Below are positions 12,562 through 32,530 of a stretch of DNA of 64,000 nt, in pieces (the first letter of the stretch is position 1; each line of letters opens with the position of its first letter). The translations under genes were made by a program, and so were the position numbers. The stretch is from Aegilops tauschii subsp. strangulata (Eukaryota > Streptophyta > Magnoliopsida > Poales > Poaceae), in assembly GCF_002575655.3 (NCBI RefSeq), contig NC_053035.3, positions 506,074,601 to 506,138,600 of the forward strand, written 5' to 3'. Below the pieces are notes generated by a model, which had not been told where the DNA came from, ran no database searches, and saw only the letters and a program-made list of their open reading frames with translations.

Positions 12562-13971
12562 TTATGACTTGGTTAGAGGCACCCATTTTGCAATGGGACC
12601 TCTCAAGTTAGTCACAAGGGTCTTAGGGACCCAAATAGCATAGAACCGGAATGCATTTCGAGGACCAACAAATTTTGCATAAACTTCTCCATCCTTAGTC
12701 TTACGAAGTACATAGGATGGAGACATGAACTCTTTTGGTTTGTTGAGAGTGGGCATGCCCCTTGTGGCCTTCCCACTGACAACCTTACCTTTCTCCTTGT
12801 GCCCTTCTCGTACAAATGTTTCTTTTAGAGGGGTGGTGCACTTTTGAGAAGACGTCTTGTTCTTGCTTATGCTTGACTCAAATCCGAGACCCTCTTTGGC
12901 AAACACCTCATTGTGTTGGCTCAATACCTCATTAAGGTTCTTTTGTCCTTGAGCACATGTCATGAGACCTTTCTCGATTTGAGCCTTGAGAAAGTGATTC
13001 TCCTCAAGAATAGATGCTAGGTCACTACTAGAGTTAGTAGTACAAGCATCAACATTGATAATAGGGGAAGAGTGAGCCTTAGCTAGAGTTTTAAGATAAG
13101 TAAGCTTGAGCGTCCCAAAACTCTTTGTAAGAAGGGTGAGCTCTTCTTCCTTCATCTTGAGAGACACAGATAGAAGCTCACAATCCTTAGAGAGAGATGC
13201 ATGAGACTTCACAAGCTTACTTTTATCCTTCATCAACTCTTCGCAAGAGTCCTTAGCCTTTTTCAAGGAGGCAAGCTCTATAGCATGATCATCAATGTTT
13301 GCACCAATTTTCAAGCATAGTTCATCATTTCGTGCTTCCTCGTATTGGACTTTCCGCTCAAGGATTTCATATTTTTCCTTTTCCTTGGTTACGAGGGTTT
13401 CGAGTTCCTTAATGGTGACGGTGTGCTTACCCACCATCTCCATAAGCATACGAAACATAGTGAGCTTCTTTCCTTTGAGGGAGCACATGACCTTATTTAA
13501 TTTAGCAAACATGGGGTCATCTATATCATTATCATCATAATTATCCTCCGCATCAAGATACTCATCACTAGGAGTAGAAGGAGTGAAAAGAGGAGGGTTT
13601 GATCGTGGGGTTACCTTGACCTTGTCAGGAGAGTTTTGATCCTCTCCATCTTCTACCATAGCCTTTGCCATTAGGCACTTGTGAGTGTTGCCCTTGTAGT
13701 CTTTCATGTAGTTGTAGGTGACAACATCACCACTCTTGTTGACTAGCCTCAAAGTGTTTTGAGAATCTTGGGCTACTCCGGCAACACGACTAACATCATC
13801 CGGATCGGATTCTTCATGAGCAACCATTGCTTTCCCATCTCTCTTCTTGAGCTTGGAGTTCAAAGGATTTGGCAACTTCTTCTTGGGAAACCTTGGTTTA
13901 TCTTCTCTCTTCTCATAAGGGCAATCGTTGGAGAAGTGGTTGGTTTCTTCACAGTTGTAGCATTTTCTCAC
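12562..13971 (-). pseudogene. Sirevirus gag C-terminal part: zinc knuckle plus long coiled coil
   Basis: This is the longest open stretch of the element (469 codons). It starts with a CX2CX4HX4C zinc knuckle, CYNCEETNHFSNDC (residues 4-17). A charged, heptad-rich region follows (about residues 150-340, many K/E/L repeats), which predicts a coiled coil. Such an extension between zinc knuckle and protease is characteristic of Sirevirus gag and thought to mediate particle assembly or host interaction. The frame is open to a stop just before the protease block. Confidence 0.82.
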
Positions 13972-14008
13972 TTTCTTCTTCTGGAATCTTCCCTTGAATT
14001 TTCCCGCG

Positions 14009-15102
14009 CTAACTTCTTGACAAAGAGAGCAATGTCTTCATATGAAGGACTCTCATCGAAGTCAATCTCATCACATCTTCATCCTCATCATCTTCCTCTT
14101 CTTCATATACATGCTTGGCCTTCAATGCAAGATTGATTTTTGATGTTGAGGTACCATGCATGGCAAGATGTTTTGTAGCATTTGCCTTTGACTCTTCAAA
14201 TAGTTGGAAGGTGGATATGATGTCATCCGAAGTCATTTCCTTGAATCCATGGTGTTGTCTTATGTCTCACACCATTTGATGATGATATGGAGCAAGAGCA
14301 TGAAGCAACTTGTCCACGAGAAATCGCTTAGTCAAGTTGAATCCATCTTGTGTCTTGTCACACTCACAAGACTCGATGTCAGTGGTGAGAGTCATGAGAC
14401 GCTCAAGGAGTTGATTAGGAGATTCACCTTTCTGCATACAAAAGTTTTGCAATTGACCCTTGGCAATTTCATACTGAGCAAGCCGGAGAGTGGAGGTACC
14501 GGTCTTGGTCCTCACAATGATATCCATAATTCCTTGGCACTTGTGATATGTATGTATGGTCTCCTTTGCTTGTCAGTCATACATCTCCTTATGCACATGG
14601 TTGTTGTGTCGTTGATATTCTTGTCATATACCTCTCTTGGAGTAAGATTCTTTGGGTCAACAGCTTGGTAGCCATACGCCAAGATTTCCAACATCTCATC
14701 ATTTCCATATCGAAGATGATCCTGCATAGCAACTCTCCACAAAGCAAAATCGATAGTGTCATCAAGTAAAGGAGGTTTGCCTTGAGGGTTATACTTTGGT
14801 TTCTCTATTTGAGGTCTTGCATAAAGCTAAGGAACACTGGAGTGTTCATTACTAGGAGGTTGTTGACCAAGTGAAGGAGTAGGCACAGCTGGATTCGAGG
14901 CCACACCACCAGAAAGTGGTGCAAGCATCGTGGTTAGTGTGGCTAGTCTCATTTGGACCAAGGCCTCAAGAGAAGCATCATGCTCCTCCTTTTGCTTAGC
15001 AAGCGCCCGTTCTAGATCCTCGGAAGTGAAGGACTTGACTTCCGTGGAAGCCGTGCCCGTACTCTTTAGATCCGCAACAAGGGGAGTCCCATCGGGGTTC
15101 AT
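14009..15102 (-). pseudogene. Sirevirus gag N-terminal part (broken)
   Basis: The start block (15102-14827) reads MNPDGTPLVADLKSTGT... and stops. The capsid-like region continues in pieces: WRVAMQDHLRYGNDEMLEIL (14742-14512), then QYEIAKGQLQNFCMQKGESPNQLLERLMTL split over the line at 14527-14267, then ITSDDIISTFQLFEESKA-like text near 14236-14009. The order and spacing match UBN2-type Copia gag, but at least three frame breaks are present. Confidence 0.78.
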
Positions 15103-15142
15103 CTCGCTCTAGGGCGGTTAAGCCAAAAGAATATAGCACGAG

Positions 15143-15155
15143 GCTCTGATACCAA
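15143..15155 (-). other. Primer binding site of the Sirevirus-type element
   Basis: On the minus strand the sequence reads TTGGTATCAGAGC, directly after the LTR end. It is complementary to the 3' end of plant initiator methionine tRNA, which primes minus-strand cDNA. Confidence 0.9.
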
Positions 15156-15156
15156 T

Positions 15157-16665
15157 TGAAAGGATCGAGATGGACCTAGAGGGGGTGAATAGGTACAATT
15201 ACAAATTTTAATTATTACTTAGCAATTTTAGGCAATAATGTGTAATATGAAAGTGTGCCTAACAATTGCAAGTATGATGCTAAGAGCTAAGCAAGGTAAA
15301 CAAGTAATTCAACTATATGAGTAAGCAAGCACAATATGATATAAGTAAGGACTAAGAGACAAGTAACCCAAGTAGAGAGTTAGGGTTAGGAATAACCGCA
15401 ACTCCGAGAGACGAGGATTTATGCCGATGTTCACTACCTTGGAGGGAAGCTACGTCACCGTTAGAGAGGTGGATGTTACCATGAAAGCACACCAACGCCA
15501 TGAAGGCTCACCCTATTCTCCCTTTGAGACAACACCACGAAGGCGTTTCTCAACCACTAGTGGTAGACCTTGGGTGATCTCCAAACCCTCACAAACTTTT
15601 CGGGGGGTAATCACAATGATCGATTCCTCTCCGAATGACTCCTACCGCATAGGAGTCTCCAACCTCCAAGAGTTACAAGAACGATGGGAAAAGCTCAAGA
15701 ACTTGCTCAAATCACGAATTCCTTTGGTGAGAAGAAGGGGAAGGAGTGGATCTATCACTTGATTGGAGAACTTCTCTTAAATGTTCCCAAATCCCTTGGG
15801 GATCTAGGATTTGGTGTAGGGGATCAAGAGAGAGAGAGTGAAACGTGTTCTTGGAAGCTCAAAGTGAATGGTCAGCCTTATCCCGTGGAGGGAGAAGGCT
15901 ATATATAGTAGTAGTGTAAAAACTGACCGTTGAGCCACTTAACGTACTTTAGTTGTCGGACGTCCGGTGGCACAGATTGGATCGGACGTCCGAACAGGCC
16001 GCCGGTCGTCCGGTCGCTGGGAATCCACCAGGCCACGAAGTAGCACGAGACACACAGCCACCGGACGTCCGGAAAGAGCCGGTCGTCCAGTGACCGGTCG
16101 TCCGGTGAGGACCGGAAATCCGTTAAAAGTATTCTACTGAGGATGTACCAGATTTCCGGAGAGAAATGGACATCCGGTGACCGGTCGTCCGGAGAGGACT
16201 GGATATCCGCTATTTTCTTTCTATGAAGATGCACCAGACATCCGGAGACAGCCAGATGCCGGTCGGCTGTGAGGGGTCGAACGTCCGTAGAATTCCGGAC
16301 GTCCGGTGATAACAGAGTACACTAGCTTAGGTTCACAACAGATTTTGTGCACAAAGTAGTGGAAGAACTAGAGATGAAACAGAGATGTTGTGAGAGGATA
16401 CTTTGTGGGTTTTGAGCAAGTCTCACGAAATCCGATGATCCCCTCTTAATAGTGCGGGATCCTTATACTCAAGAACAAACCGAAAAAGAGCCAAAGCTAT
16501 TGTCTTGTATCTCCGCTCTTGAGTGATATATATTTGTCTGTAGTCATGATCCACACACGGCCCTTGAGACTTAATCCTGAGATATACTTGATAAACATGA
16601 TTAGTCCCCTATATGCATGTTGTCATCAACATCAAAATAAGATTAAGGGCGTGATTTCACTTTCA
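15157..16665 (-). repeat. 5' LTR of the Sirevirus-type element
   Basis: The 1509-bp LTR has termini TGAAAGTGAAATC and ...CTTTCA on the minus strand. A TATA box, ctatatatag, lies at about 15899-15908. Just upstream of it on the minus strand (15956-16307) is a dense array of near-palindromic CCGGACGTCCGG-type motifs. Short frames inside it (for example 15421-15908 on the plus strand) are not coding. Confidence 0.9.
15956..16307. promoter_or_regulatory. Array of about 14 CCGGACGTCCGG-type palindromes upstream of the LTR TATA box
   Basis: Full or partial copies of a 12-bp palindrome recur, with cores ACGT, TCGT, ACAT and AAAT between CCGG/TCGG and CCGG/CCGA arms. The array begins about 50 bp upstream of the TATA box in the transcription direction. 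Sireviruses are known to carry CGG-CCG-centred LTR palindromes; the role as a binding-site cluster is inference. Confidence 0.75.
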
Positions 16666-18127
16666 GCAGTCCATGACTTCATGGCCCGCCTTCTTGCAGA
16701 GCTGGCATCGAGGACGCGCACGGGAGGAAGAGGGACGGCGGTTGTTGTTGTTGTTGAAGCCGCCACCCCCTGCCCTGTTTTTTTAACTATATACTGCAAG
16801 GCAACAGCCTCACAGTTCTTTATTAAAAAAGAACCAGAGAAGTTACAAGGTTACAAATTACAAGTAAAAGAAACAAAGAAGATACTTACAAAGAGTAACT
16901 ATGGGAGGGCAGCTATCCAGGATGTTAGGCTATTCCTATATTTACATTTGATTCTATGAGCTAAGAGAGAAATGTCATGGACAAAATTTCTCCTCCAGGA
17001 TCTAAAGAGGCAGCTCATTTCTGAAGATCTTCCAATTCCTTTGAGTCCAAATATTCCATGTGGCAGTGAAGACCACCTCTGTGAAAAAAGGAAAACCAAA
17101 ATCCTTCCTAGCAGATAAAGCCATCTCATAAGTAGTCTGGTTTGGTTGAAGAATCCATGAAATGCCAAGGTAATTCCAAACCCGTTGACTGAAGTTGCAT
17201 GCAAAGAAAAGGTGGGCTCAGTCTTCATGACAGGCAGAATTACACATTACACAGAATCTGTCAAAAAAACCATTGCCCTGTTGTTGTAGTCGCTGCCGCC
17301 ACCGGTGTTGTTGTAGCCACCATCGCTCTGGAGATTGTTGTCGCGCCCGCGCCCACTGCTGCGTTGCCCCTGGTGACCGCGCCCACGGCCGCGTCAACGG
17401 GAGGCAGAGTTGGCGCCGTGGAGGAGACTGAGGCAGGCGTCAAAGCTCAAGAGATGGCTATACAGCTCCTGAACTGTGATCGGTTCCACCCGAGCAGCAA
17501 GAGCCAAGACAACAAGGTTGTACTCCATGTCCAGCCCGGCAAGGATCTTGGACACGATCTCCGGATCAGAGAGCGCGGTGGCGATGGAAGCCACTTCATC
17601 GGTGAGGCTTTTAATTTTTCCAAGATATTCAGCCATGGTCATGTTACCTTTCTGAAGATTCGTGAGCTCGATACGGGTGTTGATCGATTGAGCTTGGCTT
17701 TGAGCAGCAAACATGGCATGGATGGCATGCCATACTTCGGCCGACGTTTGGAGCGTGTGGCGACCTGTGGAAGGATGTCGCGGGAAAGTGAACCCATCAA
17801 GTATCCTTGGAGTTGTTGTTGCTGTGCATACCAGAGGGATCTTGCAAAGTTGACCACCTGTTCTTCTTTGCCATCCTTGGTAATGGTGAGGGTGGTCGGC
17901 AGTGCCAGGCTCTTCTCGTCAAGGTGGTGCTCCCTCTGCGCGCCCTTGATCTGGGGCAACACGATAGCCTTCCATAGCAGGAAGTTTCCCCTCGTCAGCT
18001 TCTCTTGGGGTGGCGATCCGAGGAGGGAGGAGTTGGTGGAGGTGGAGGATGAGGCAAAAGCGGAGGATGAGGTGGTGGTGACCGCACCCATGGTGTTGGG
18101 CGTCATGGCGGCGGAGATGGTGGACAT
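16666..18127 (-). pseudogene. Copia gag (UBN2-type), split by LINE and Sirevirus insertions
   Basis: The start block (18127-17639) has a Ser/Thr-rich leader then LTRGNFLLWKAIVLPQIKGA, the classic Copia gag entry. It continues after a frame break in 17714-17394: NTRIELTNLQKGNMTMAEYLGKIKSLTDEVASI split by motifs SDPEIVSKILAGL and ARVEPITVQELYSHLL. A Gly/Arg/Asn-rich tract follows. After the LINE (16780-17273) it reads GGGGFNNNNN and a zinc knuckle CQLCKKAGHEVMDC that ends exactly at 16666. With the LINE excluded, the Gly/Asn-rich tract is continuous in sense. Confidence 0.82.
16780..17273 (-). mobile_element. 5'-truncated LINE with zf-RVT 3' end
   Basis: The insert is about 494 bp and flanked by a perfect 9-bp target-site duplication, tgccctgtt, at 16771-16779 and 17274-17282. 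Its plus-strand start is a T-run, that is a short poly(A) tail on the minus strand. Minus-strand frames read CHED...HLFFAC, WNYLGISWILQ and FTEVVFTATWNIW in shifting frames, typical of the zinc-binding reverse-transcriptase-associated domain at the end of plant L1-type ORF2. The copy is truncated and inactive. Confidence 0.85.
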
Positions 18128-18189
18128 GTTTTCAGTCGCGGAAGGTAGCTAGATGCGATCTCTTTCTGATCTAATGACGAAGAGGCTCT

Positions 18190-18197
18190 GTTACCAT
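18190..18197 (-). other. Primer binding site of the short-LTR Copia
   Basis: On the minus strand the bases after the LTR end read TGGTAACAGAGCC (18197 downwards). This differs by one base from the usual TGGTATCAGAGCC and would still pair with initiator methionine tRNA. Confidence 0.75.
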
Positions 18198-18405
18198 GTA
18201 AAACAAGTTGGGAAGCGTAGAACCACCTTTCATCTGGGCCGCATTGTATTATATCGAGAGTTTGCCGTGGCTTACAAGGAAGATGAGATCGATTGAGAGA
18301 AGAGAGATCGATCTCATCGGTTACAGGGGGAATAACAGAAGAAGGGATAGAAGGATAGATTACAATTCAAACTAATCTCCTATCCCTATACAACTTATTC
18401 TAACA
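18198..18405 (-). repeat. 208-bp Copia LTR
   Basis: Termini on the minus strand are TGTTAGAATAAG and TTTTACA, next to the PBS. The five bases outside the LTR are cgggg (18406-18410), the presumed target-site copy. Only this LTR is in the window. Confidence 0.75.
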
Positions 18406-19769
18406 CGGGGCTCTTTTTTCTAGGGGTCATAGCGCTTTTTTCCTTCCGAAGGTGCCAATTAAGCAACATACATCGATATAGTAGTTTGACGGTTGTTTTG
18501 AGCATCTGTTGCGAGTGTTTCGACTCCACGTCAACATTTTTTTATCCAAGTTGCATCTTGAGTAATTGCAACCATGGGAGCACACATATTGCAATTGGAT
18601 TGGTTTGTTGGTTGCCACTCTGCTCTGGTTGAAGTTATTAACTTGTAGTTTGCACAACATCTCTTTTATCAGTCACATGGGAGTCTGTACATGCATCCAT
18701 TTGCTAGTAAAATTTAAACTTTTGGACACCAGGCATGCACGCGTGAGAAAATACCTAATACTCCCTCTGTAAAGAAATGTACGAGTATTTAGATCACTAC
18801 TTTAGTGATCTAAATGCTTTTATATCTGTTTACAGAGGCAATACAAGACATGAACACAAGTCATTATACATTTATATATAAAAAAAGATGGCCCCGGCTT
18901 CTGCATCTGGACAACGCATGCAGCCACAACAAGTCATCATGCATGAGACTCAGAGATCAAACACACGTGCATACTTATATTGGCTCTGTACTACGTAGTT
19001 GATTCCCAGTATTACATCCACTGGAGCACAAAGTAGAAATAGAAGCAAGGAGGATTTGTTTACCGGGCATGTCTTGTTGAACTGGCTTTTCCTTTATTTT
19101 GTCAAACCGTTGGTCAAAATGTTTGCGTGAGTCAATATGAGTTGTGCGCATCTCATTATGCACAGGCTAGCTGAGTGTGGATTCTTTACGGTTACATGGC
19201 CTCGATGCGACGTCAAAAGTCAATAAAACCTATGTTCATCAGAAGAAGAAAAATGATATAGCTCATATATACACCATCGATAGGTACTTGTCGTGACAAA
19301 AAAAAAACTGAAGAAGAAAAATGACAGGCGACATCAAATCATATATGTGGCCGGCCTTGCGTATGTATGATCCGGCGGTCCGATGAAGAAGAAGAAGAAG
19401 ACGGCGACTTTCAATATGGAAATAAAAGAGCTGGATGGGACCCACCACGTAGAGGAGGAAGTCAGTGGCCTGGCAATGTTGATGATATAAGCAAGCACGT
19501 AGGAGTAGGCACAGAGGGAACAAGACAAGCAACCAAACCGAACCCCACTTCAATTTGTGATCGACGACCTCAGCGGGCGGCTACTTCTTCCTCTCTCTCG
19601 TCTTCTTCTCTCATCATCATCGTCGGTTCCACTCCCACCTCTCCTGCGTTTCATTTCCATTTCCATGGCGCGGTCAACTCCACGGTAGTGACTAGTGACC
19701 TGGGCGACCACATACACCCGCCATCGATCATCGCTCTGCCGTCGACCGTTCGACCGATCGTACGTGGCC
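18406..19769. other. Intergenic region upstream of the RING-H2 gene
   Basis: No coding gene is supported here. It holds one Stowaway-type MITE (18761-18841) and AT-rich unique-looking sequence. The last part (about 19540-19769), with CT-rich runs such as ctctctcgtcttcttctctc, is probably the promoter and 5' UTR of the gene at 19770. I could not identify a convincing TATA box. Confidence 0.5.
18761..18841. mobile_element. Stowaway-type MITE, about 81 bp
   Basis: It is a near-perfect hairpin: ctccctctgtaaagaaat at one end and atctgtttacagagg at the other, with the centre gatcactac/tttagtgatc. TA dinucleotides flank it (18759-18760 and 18842-18843), as expected for Tc1/mariner-mobilised Stowaway elements. 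Confidence 0.85.
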
Positions 19770-21074
19770 ATGGCGAAAACCCTGCTGCTCCTGCTGCTCT
19801 GCGCCACGATCGCCGCACGGGCGCACGCGCAGGCGCCTGCGCGGCCGGCGGAGGAGGAGACGCCGCCTGGGGCGGGCGTGAAGGTGTCGTTCCGGCCGAG
19901 CGTGGCCATCGTGGTGGGCATCTTCACCATGATCTTCTCCCTCACCTTCCTCCTCCTCATGTACGCCAAGTTCTGCCACCCCGCCAACACGCCACTCCTC
20001 CCCGCCACCACCGCCAGCCCGTCCCGCCCACCTGCAACAACGGCAGAGGCCGCGGCGGCCTTGGAGGAGGCGGGCGCCGGCGTGGGCAAGGCGGTGATCG
20101 AGTCGCTGCCCTTCTTCCGGTTCGCGGCGCTGCGCGGGGCGCGGCAGGGGCTGGAGTGCGCCGTGTGCCTGGCCCGCTTCGACGACGCCGACCTGCTCCG
20201 CCTGCTCCCGCGCTGCCGCCACGCCTTCCACCTCGACTGCGTCGACCGCTGGCTGCACTCCAGCGCCAGCTGCCCGCTCTGCCGCGCCCGCGTCCACCCC
20301 GACGACGCCGACCTCGGCCTCAAGTACGCCGCCGCCAGCGCGCGATTCGTCTTCGGCGCAGCAGGCGACGACGCTACTGTCGGTGCGGCAGTGCCGTCGT
20401 CAGCAGGGTCCGGCCGCGACCTCCTCGCCGGCATCTTTGTCGAGCGCGTGCCGTCGGCGCGCTTCGGTGATGATGATGCCGGTGCTGCCGATGATTCTTG
20501 TAACAAGGTGGAGCTGGACCGGCACCGGCACCGCATCGTGGTGTCTGACAGCGTGTTCAAGAGCCGGTGGAGCGACCTCAACTCGGCGGACCTCATCGCG
20601 CTGGACACCGAGATGCTGCGCTCCGTCTCCAGCGGCCGCTTCCCCTACCCGTACCCCTACCCCGACGACGACATTATCTTCGTGGGAGACGAGCACGACG
20701 AGGAGGAGCAACCTCGAAAGCCGGGCCGAGACGATGACGACGGCGCCCGCATGTCCATTGAGATTGAGAAGAAGCGGCTGCTGGACGTGGAGGTGGGGAG
20801 CGGCAGCAAGACAGGGCCCAGCCTGGGAGGGTGCGGCGGGTCGGAGGCGGTGGAGCCATCGTCGGTGCGCGCGGCGTCGAGGCTGGTGTCGTCGGGCGTG
20901 CGGTCCATGTCGGAGATCGTGCGGCTGCCTCGGGTGGCGGTAAGGGCGACGGAGGAGGAGGAGAGGGCGCGGCACCGGTGGGTGCCCATCGCGCGGCGGA
21001 CGGCGCGGTGGTTCGCGGCCAGGAGCAGGGAGGAGGACGTCAACGCCGCCGACCGCCTCCGCCTCCGTGTGTAA
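19770..21074 (+). CDS. RING-H2 finger E3 ubiquitin ligase, ATL family
   Basis: A single-exon gene of 434 residues. I chose the ATG at 19770 because it has a strong context (gccATGGCG) and is directly followed by a signal-peptide-like leader (residues 1-20); an upstream in-frame ATG at 19695 would bury this leader. One transmembrane segment spans about residues 45-66 (VAIVVGIFTMIFSLTFLLLM). The GLD-like region reads VGKAVIESLPFFRF (105-118). The RING-H2 finger has C130, C133, C149, H151, H154, C157, C168 and C171, with the ATL-typical tryptophan (W161) and prolines. The tail is long, acidic and disordered. ATL proteins transfer ubiquitin from E2 to targets at membranes, often in defence or carbon/nitrogen signalling; the target here is unknown. 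The gene is GC-rich, as many intronless grass genes are. Confidence 0.93.
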   Translation: MAKTLLLLLLCATIAARAHAQAPARPAEEETPPGAGVKVSFRPSVAIVVGIFTMIFSLTFLLLMYAKFCHPANTPLLPATTASPSRPPATTAEAAAALEEAGAGVGKAVIESLPFFRFAALRGARQGLECAVCLARFDDADLLRLLPRCRHAFHLDCVDRWLHSSASCPLCRARVHPDDADLGLKYAAASARFVFGAAGDDATVGAAVPSSAGSGRDLLAGIFVERVPSARFGDDDAGAADDSCNKVELDRHRHRIVVSDSVFKSRWSDLNSADLIALDTEMLRSVSSGRFPYPYPYPDDDIIFVGDEHDEEEQPRKPGRDDDDGARMSIEIEKKRLLDVEVGSGSKTGPSLGGCGGSEAVEPSSVRAASRLVSSGVRSMSEIVRLPRVAVRATEEEERARHRWVPIARRTARWFAARSREEDVNAADRLRLRV

Positions 21075-22542
21075 TAATGTAATAATGTGAAGAAGAGAAA
21101 CTACGGCGGGCGCTGTCAATCAATCAGTGAGTCAGTCAACGGTTAAATCAATCCGGTGCTCAAGGAAGGCAAGCAGATGACAAAAATGTTTTGAGAGACA
21201 AGTCCTTGCTTTGACGACGAGAAGAAGATGGTGATCTGATGTTGCACATGTATGCGTGTATTGTTGTATGTATGTAGGAGTACGATACAATTGTGCATAG
21301 GCTAGGTAGCTAGCACACATGCATGGAATTACTAGCCAATTATTATACTGAAATGCCACAAAAATTTACTAGCCAATTATTGTTGTATGTATGTACTACA
21401 ATACAATTGTGCATACTGTAATGATTTTAATCTGACAGCAAAATCATGTGAGGAGCCAATTATGCAATAATTGGTAGCCAGGTCTAACTGCTCCTGCTAC
21501 ATGTTACATACATACATACATACATAAACGTAGGTATATTATTTGGATGCACCTCTCACCTCTGAGCCATGACATGACTATGAGAAATAGTATATTAGAC
21601 CGGCCAACATGTGAGTCTGGCTGAGAATTAGCATGCCTGCATGTGGTTGGCTGCTAGAGTTAGCATGTAGTATGTGTGTATGCACAAACAGCAAGATTAC
21701 AAATAGGGACTAGTTAATTGCAATGCTTGAGGATCAAATAATTCAACTTGGTTATTCAAACAAAATACTAATCAGCTTGCTCAACCACCGTTGCAGTTGG
21801 AGCTTGATCAATGGCTGCCTGGAGCTGGAGCTGGAGCTGGACATGAATAATAATGCGTTCATGCATCAGATATTACTAGATAGATAGATATGCTGACAAG
21901 ACAGATAGAATATACTACATCTCCTTCCCGGCCGCCACATTACATACATAGGTATATATTTATACATCCGTGTGTACTTGAATTGGATTGCATAATGGTG
22001 ATGAGGTCAACCAAACCAAACCAAACCAAACCAAACCAATGTGGTTGTATGTATGTATGTATATGCAAATATATCTATCTAGATACAAGAAAGAAAGAAA
22101 GAAAGAATCCATCCATCCATATATGTAGCACAAGACAAAACTAAAGAAAGGCTAGTTGCAAGCCTGCGTTGAGACATCAAACCAAACATCATCTTTGCTT
22201 TGAATTACTGCCTACCCAGTTGTAGTGAGGTCAGCGATACCTACTAGGTTGAAGCAAACGGAATAATAATAAATCTAAAATGTCACTAGCCAACTAGACG
22301 TAGCACACAACTGCTCTCTTCTACTCTCTCTCTCTCTTTTATATTTGTGTGTGTAAAATAAATAAATAAATAGTCCCAAGAGAGTAGCTGTCAGTCAGTC
22401 GTCGACGTATGACAATTTATATTAGTGTTTGTATTTATAATTTACTATAAACCCTAAAACAAACACAAGAGCATACTGTACATACCCAGTTTCAGTTTGT
22501 CATGACGAACGCCCAACAGAGAGAAACAGCGAGCATCAGCAC

Positions 22543-22597
22543 TGTAAAATTTACGGAAATATAACAGCGTTCAGATCACACTTCTTTACGGAGGGAG
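22543..22597. mobile_element. Degenerate Stowaway-type MITE fragment
   Basis: The end ctttacggagggag followed by ta resembles a Stowaway terminus, and the other side (ctgtaaaatttacgg) is only a poor inverted match. It is probably an eroded copy. Confidence 0.45.
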
Positions 22598-22855
22598 TAC
22601 TAGCCAGCCTGGCTCGTATCCTTTGCAATCTAATTCTTCTTATAATCTAATTCTTGGCACAAGAGAGCAAGAGTCAAACTCAAACTCAAACTAGTTACTA
22701 GTACAACTTGTCAATCAAAAGGATACGTAATAGTCTAGTCTTAGATACATCATCATCATCGTTACCTGCTCCAGCCGAGCCCCCTACTTTTAACTATTCA
22801 CACCGGCCCAATTACTAACTGCTTGCTGATAAATAGTACTGTAGTATACTCAACT

Positions 22856-22898
22856 GAATCACTAATCTAAACGCTCTTATATTAATTTACAGAGGGAG
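22856..22898. mobile_element. Half of a Stowaway-type MITE
   Basis: The sequence aatctaaacgctcttat...ttacagagggag is one arm of the same hairpin family as 18761-18841, followed by ta at 22899. The opposite arm is missing. Confidence 0.55.
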
Positions 22899-23124
22899 TA
22901 GTTTGCATCTACTCCGATTCTTCTGGATAATCATAATAATAAAGCTATGCAATCAGCTAAGCCATTATCCGCTCCACGCCTCCTACTAAACCCTAAACAC
23001 ACAGCAGCACCCACATTCTGCTTTATCATCTTCAATAGTGGCTAGCTACCTATATTTACATCCCAAAAGCAGCAGCAGCCAGCCAAGCTGCATTTCAAGT
23101 GGATCATCCATCACGAGAGGAGAC

Positions 23125-32530
<9,406 letters not shown>

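Larger units (their letters stand above)
10387..16665 (-). mobile_element. Sirevirus-lineage Copia retrotransposon, 5' part
   Basis: Read on the minus strand from the right: 5' LTR (16665-15157), PBS (15155-15143), gag with zinc knuckle and a long coiled coil, protease, pre-integrase, integrase and the start of reverse transcriptase. The reverse transcriptase is cut at 10387 within HQMDVK, where the Angela-like element inserted, so the 3' half lies left of the window. A coiled-coil extension between zinc knuckle and protease and a gag of this size are Sirevirus features. The 5 bases right of the LTR (gcagt, 16666-16670) are the expected target-site copy. Confidence 0.88.
16666..18405 (-). mobile_element. 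5' end of a short-LTR Copia element, interrupted by a LINE
   Basis: On the minus strand it has a 208-bp LTR (18405-18198, TGTTAGAATAAG...TTTTACA), a PBS and a gag gene that ends at its zinc knuckle at 16666, where the Sirevirus-type LTR cuts in. The 5' LTR and leader look intact. The rest of the element must lie left of the Sirevirus-type element, outside the window. I do not recognise the family. Its short LTR contrasts with the 1.5-1.7-kb LTRs of the other Copia elements here. Confidence 0.78.
21075..23124. other. Intergenic region between the convergent RING-H2 and SMC5 genes
   Basis: The two genes converge, so this holds both 3' UTRs. It is AT-rich with short microsatellites: catac repeats near 21513, tagata near 21879, ccaaa repeats at about 22012-22038, gaaa repeats near 22091 and a ct run near 22324. 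Two degenerate half-MITEs lie at about 22543-22597 and 22856-22898. No coding gene is supported. Confidence 0.55.

Noticed and set aside
15421..15908. Plus-strand frames over the Sirevirus-type LTR
   Set aside because: They cross the TATA box region of an LTR on the opposite strand and have no domain.
19550..21119. Long antisense and alternate-frame ORFs over the RING-H2 gene
   Set aside because: They are shadows of a GC-rich coding sequence; only the frame starting at 19770 has a recognisable domain structure.
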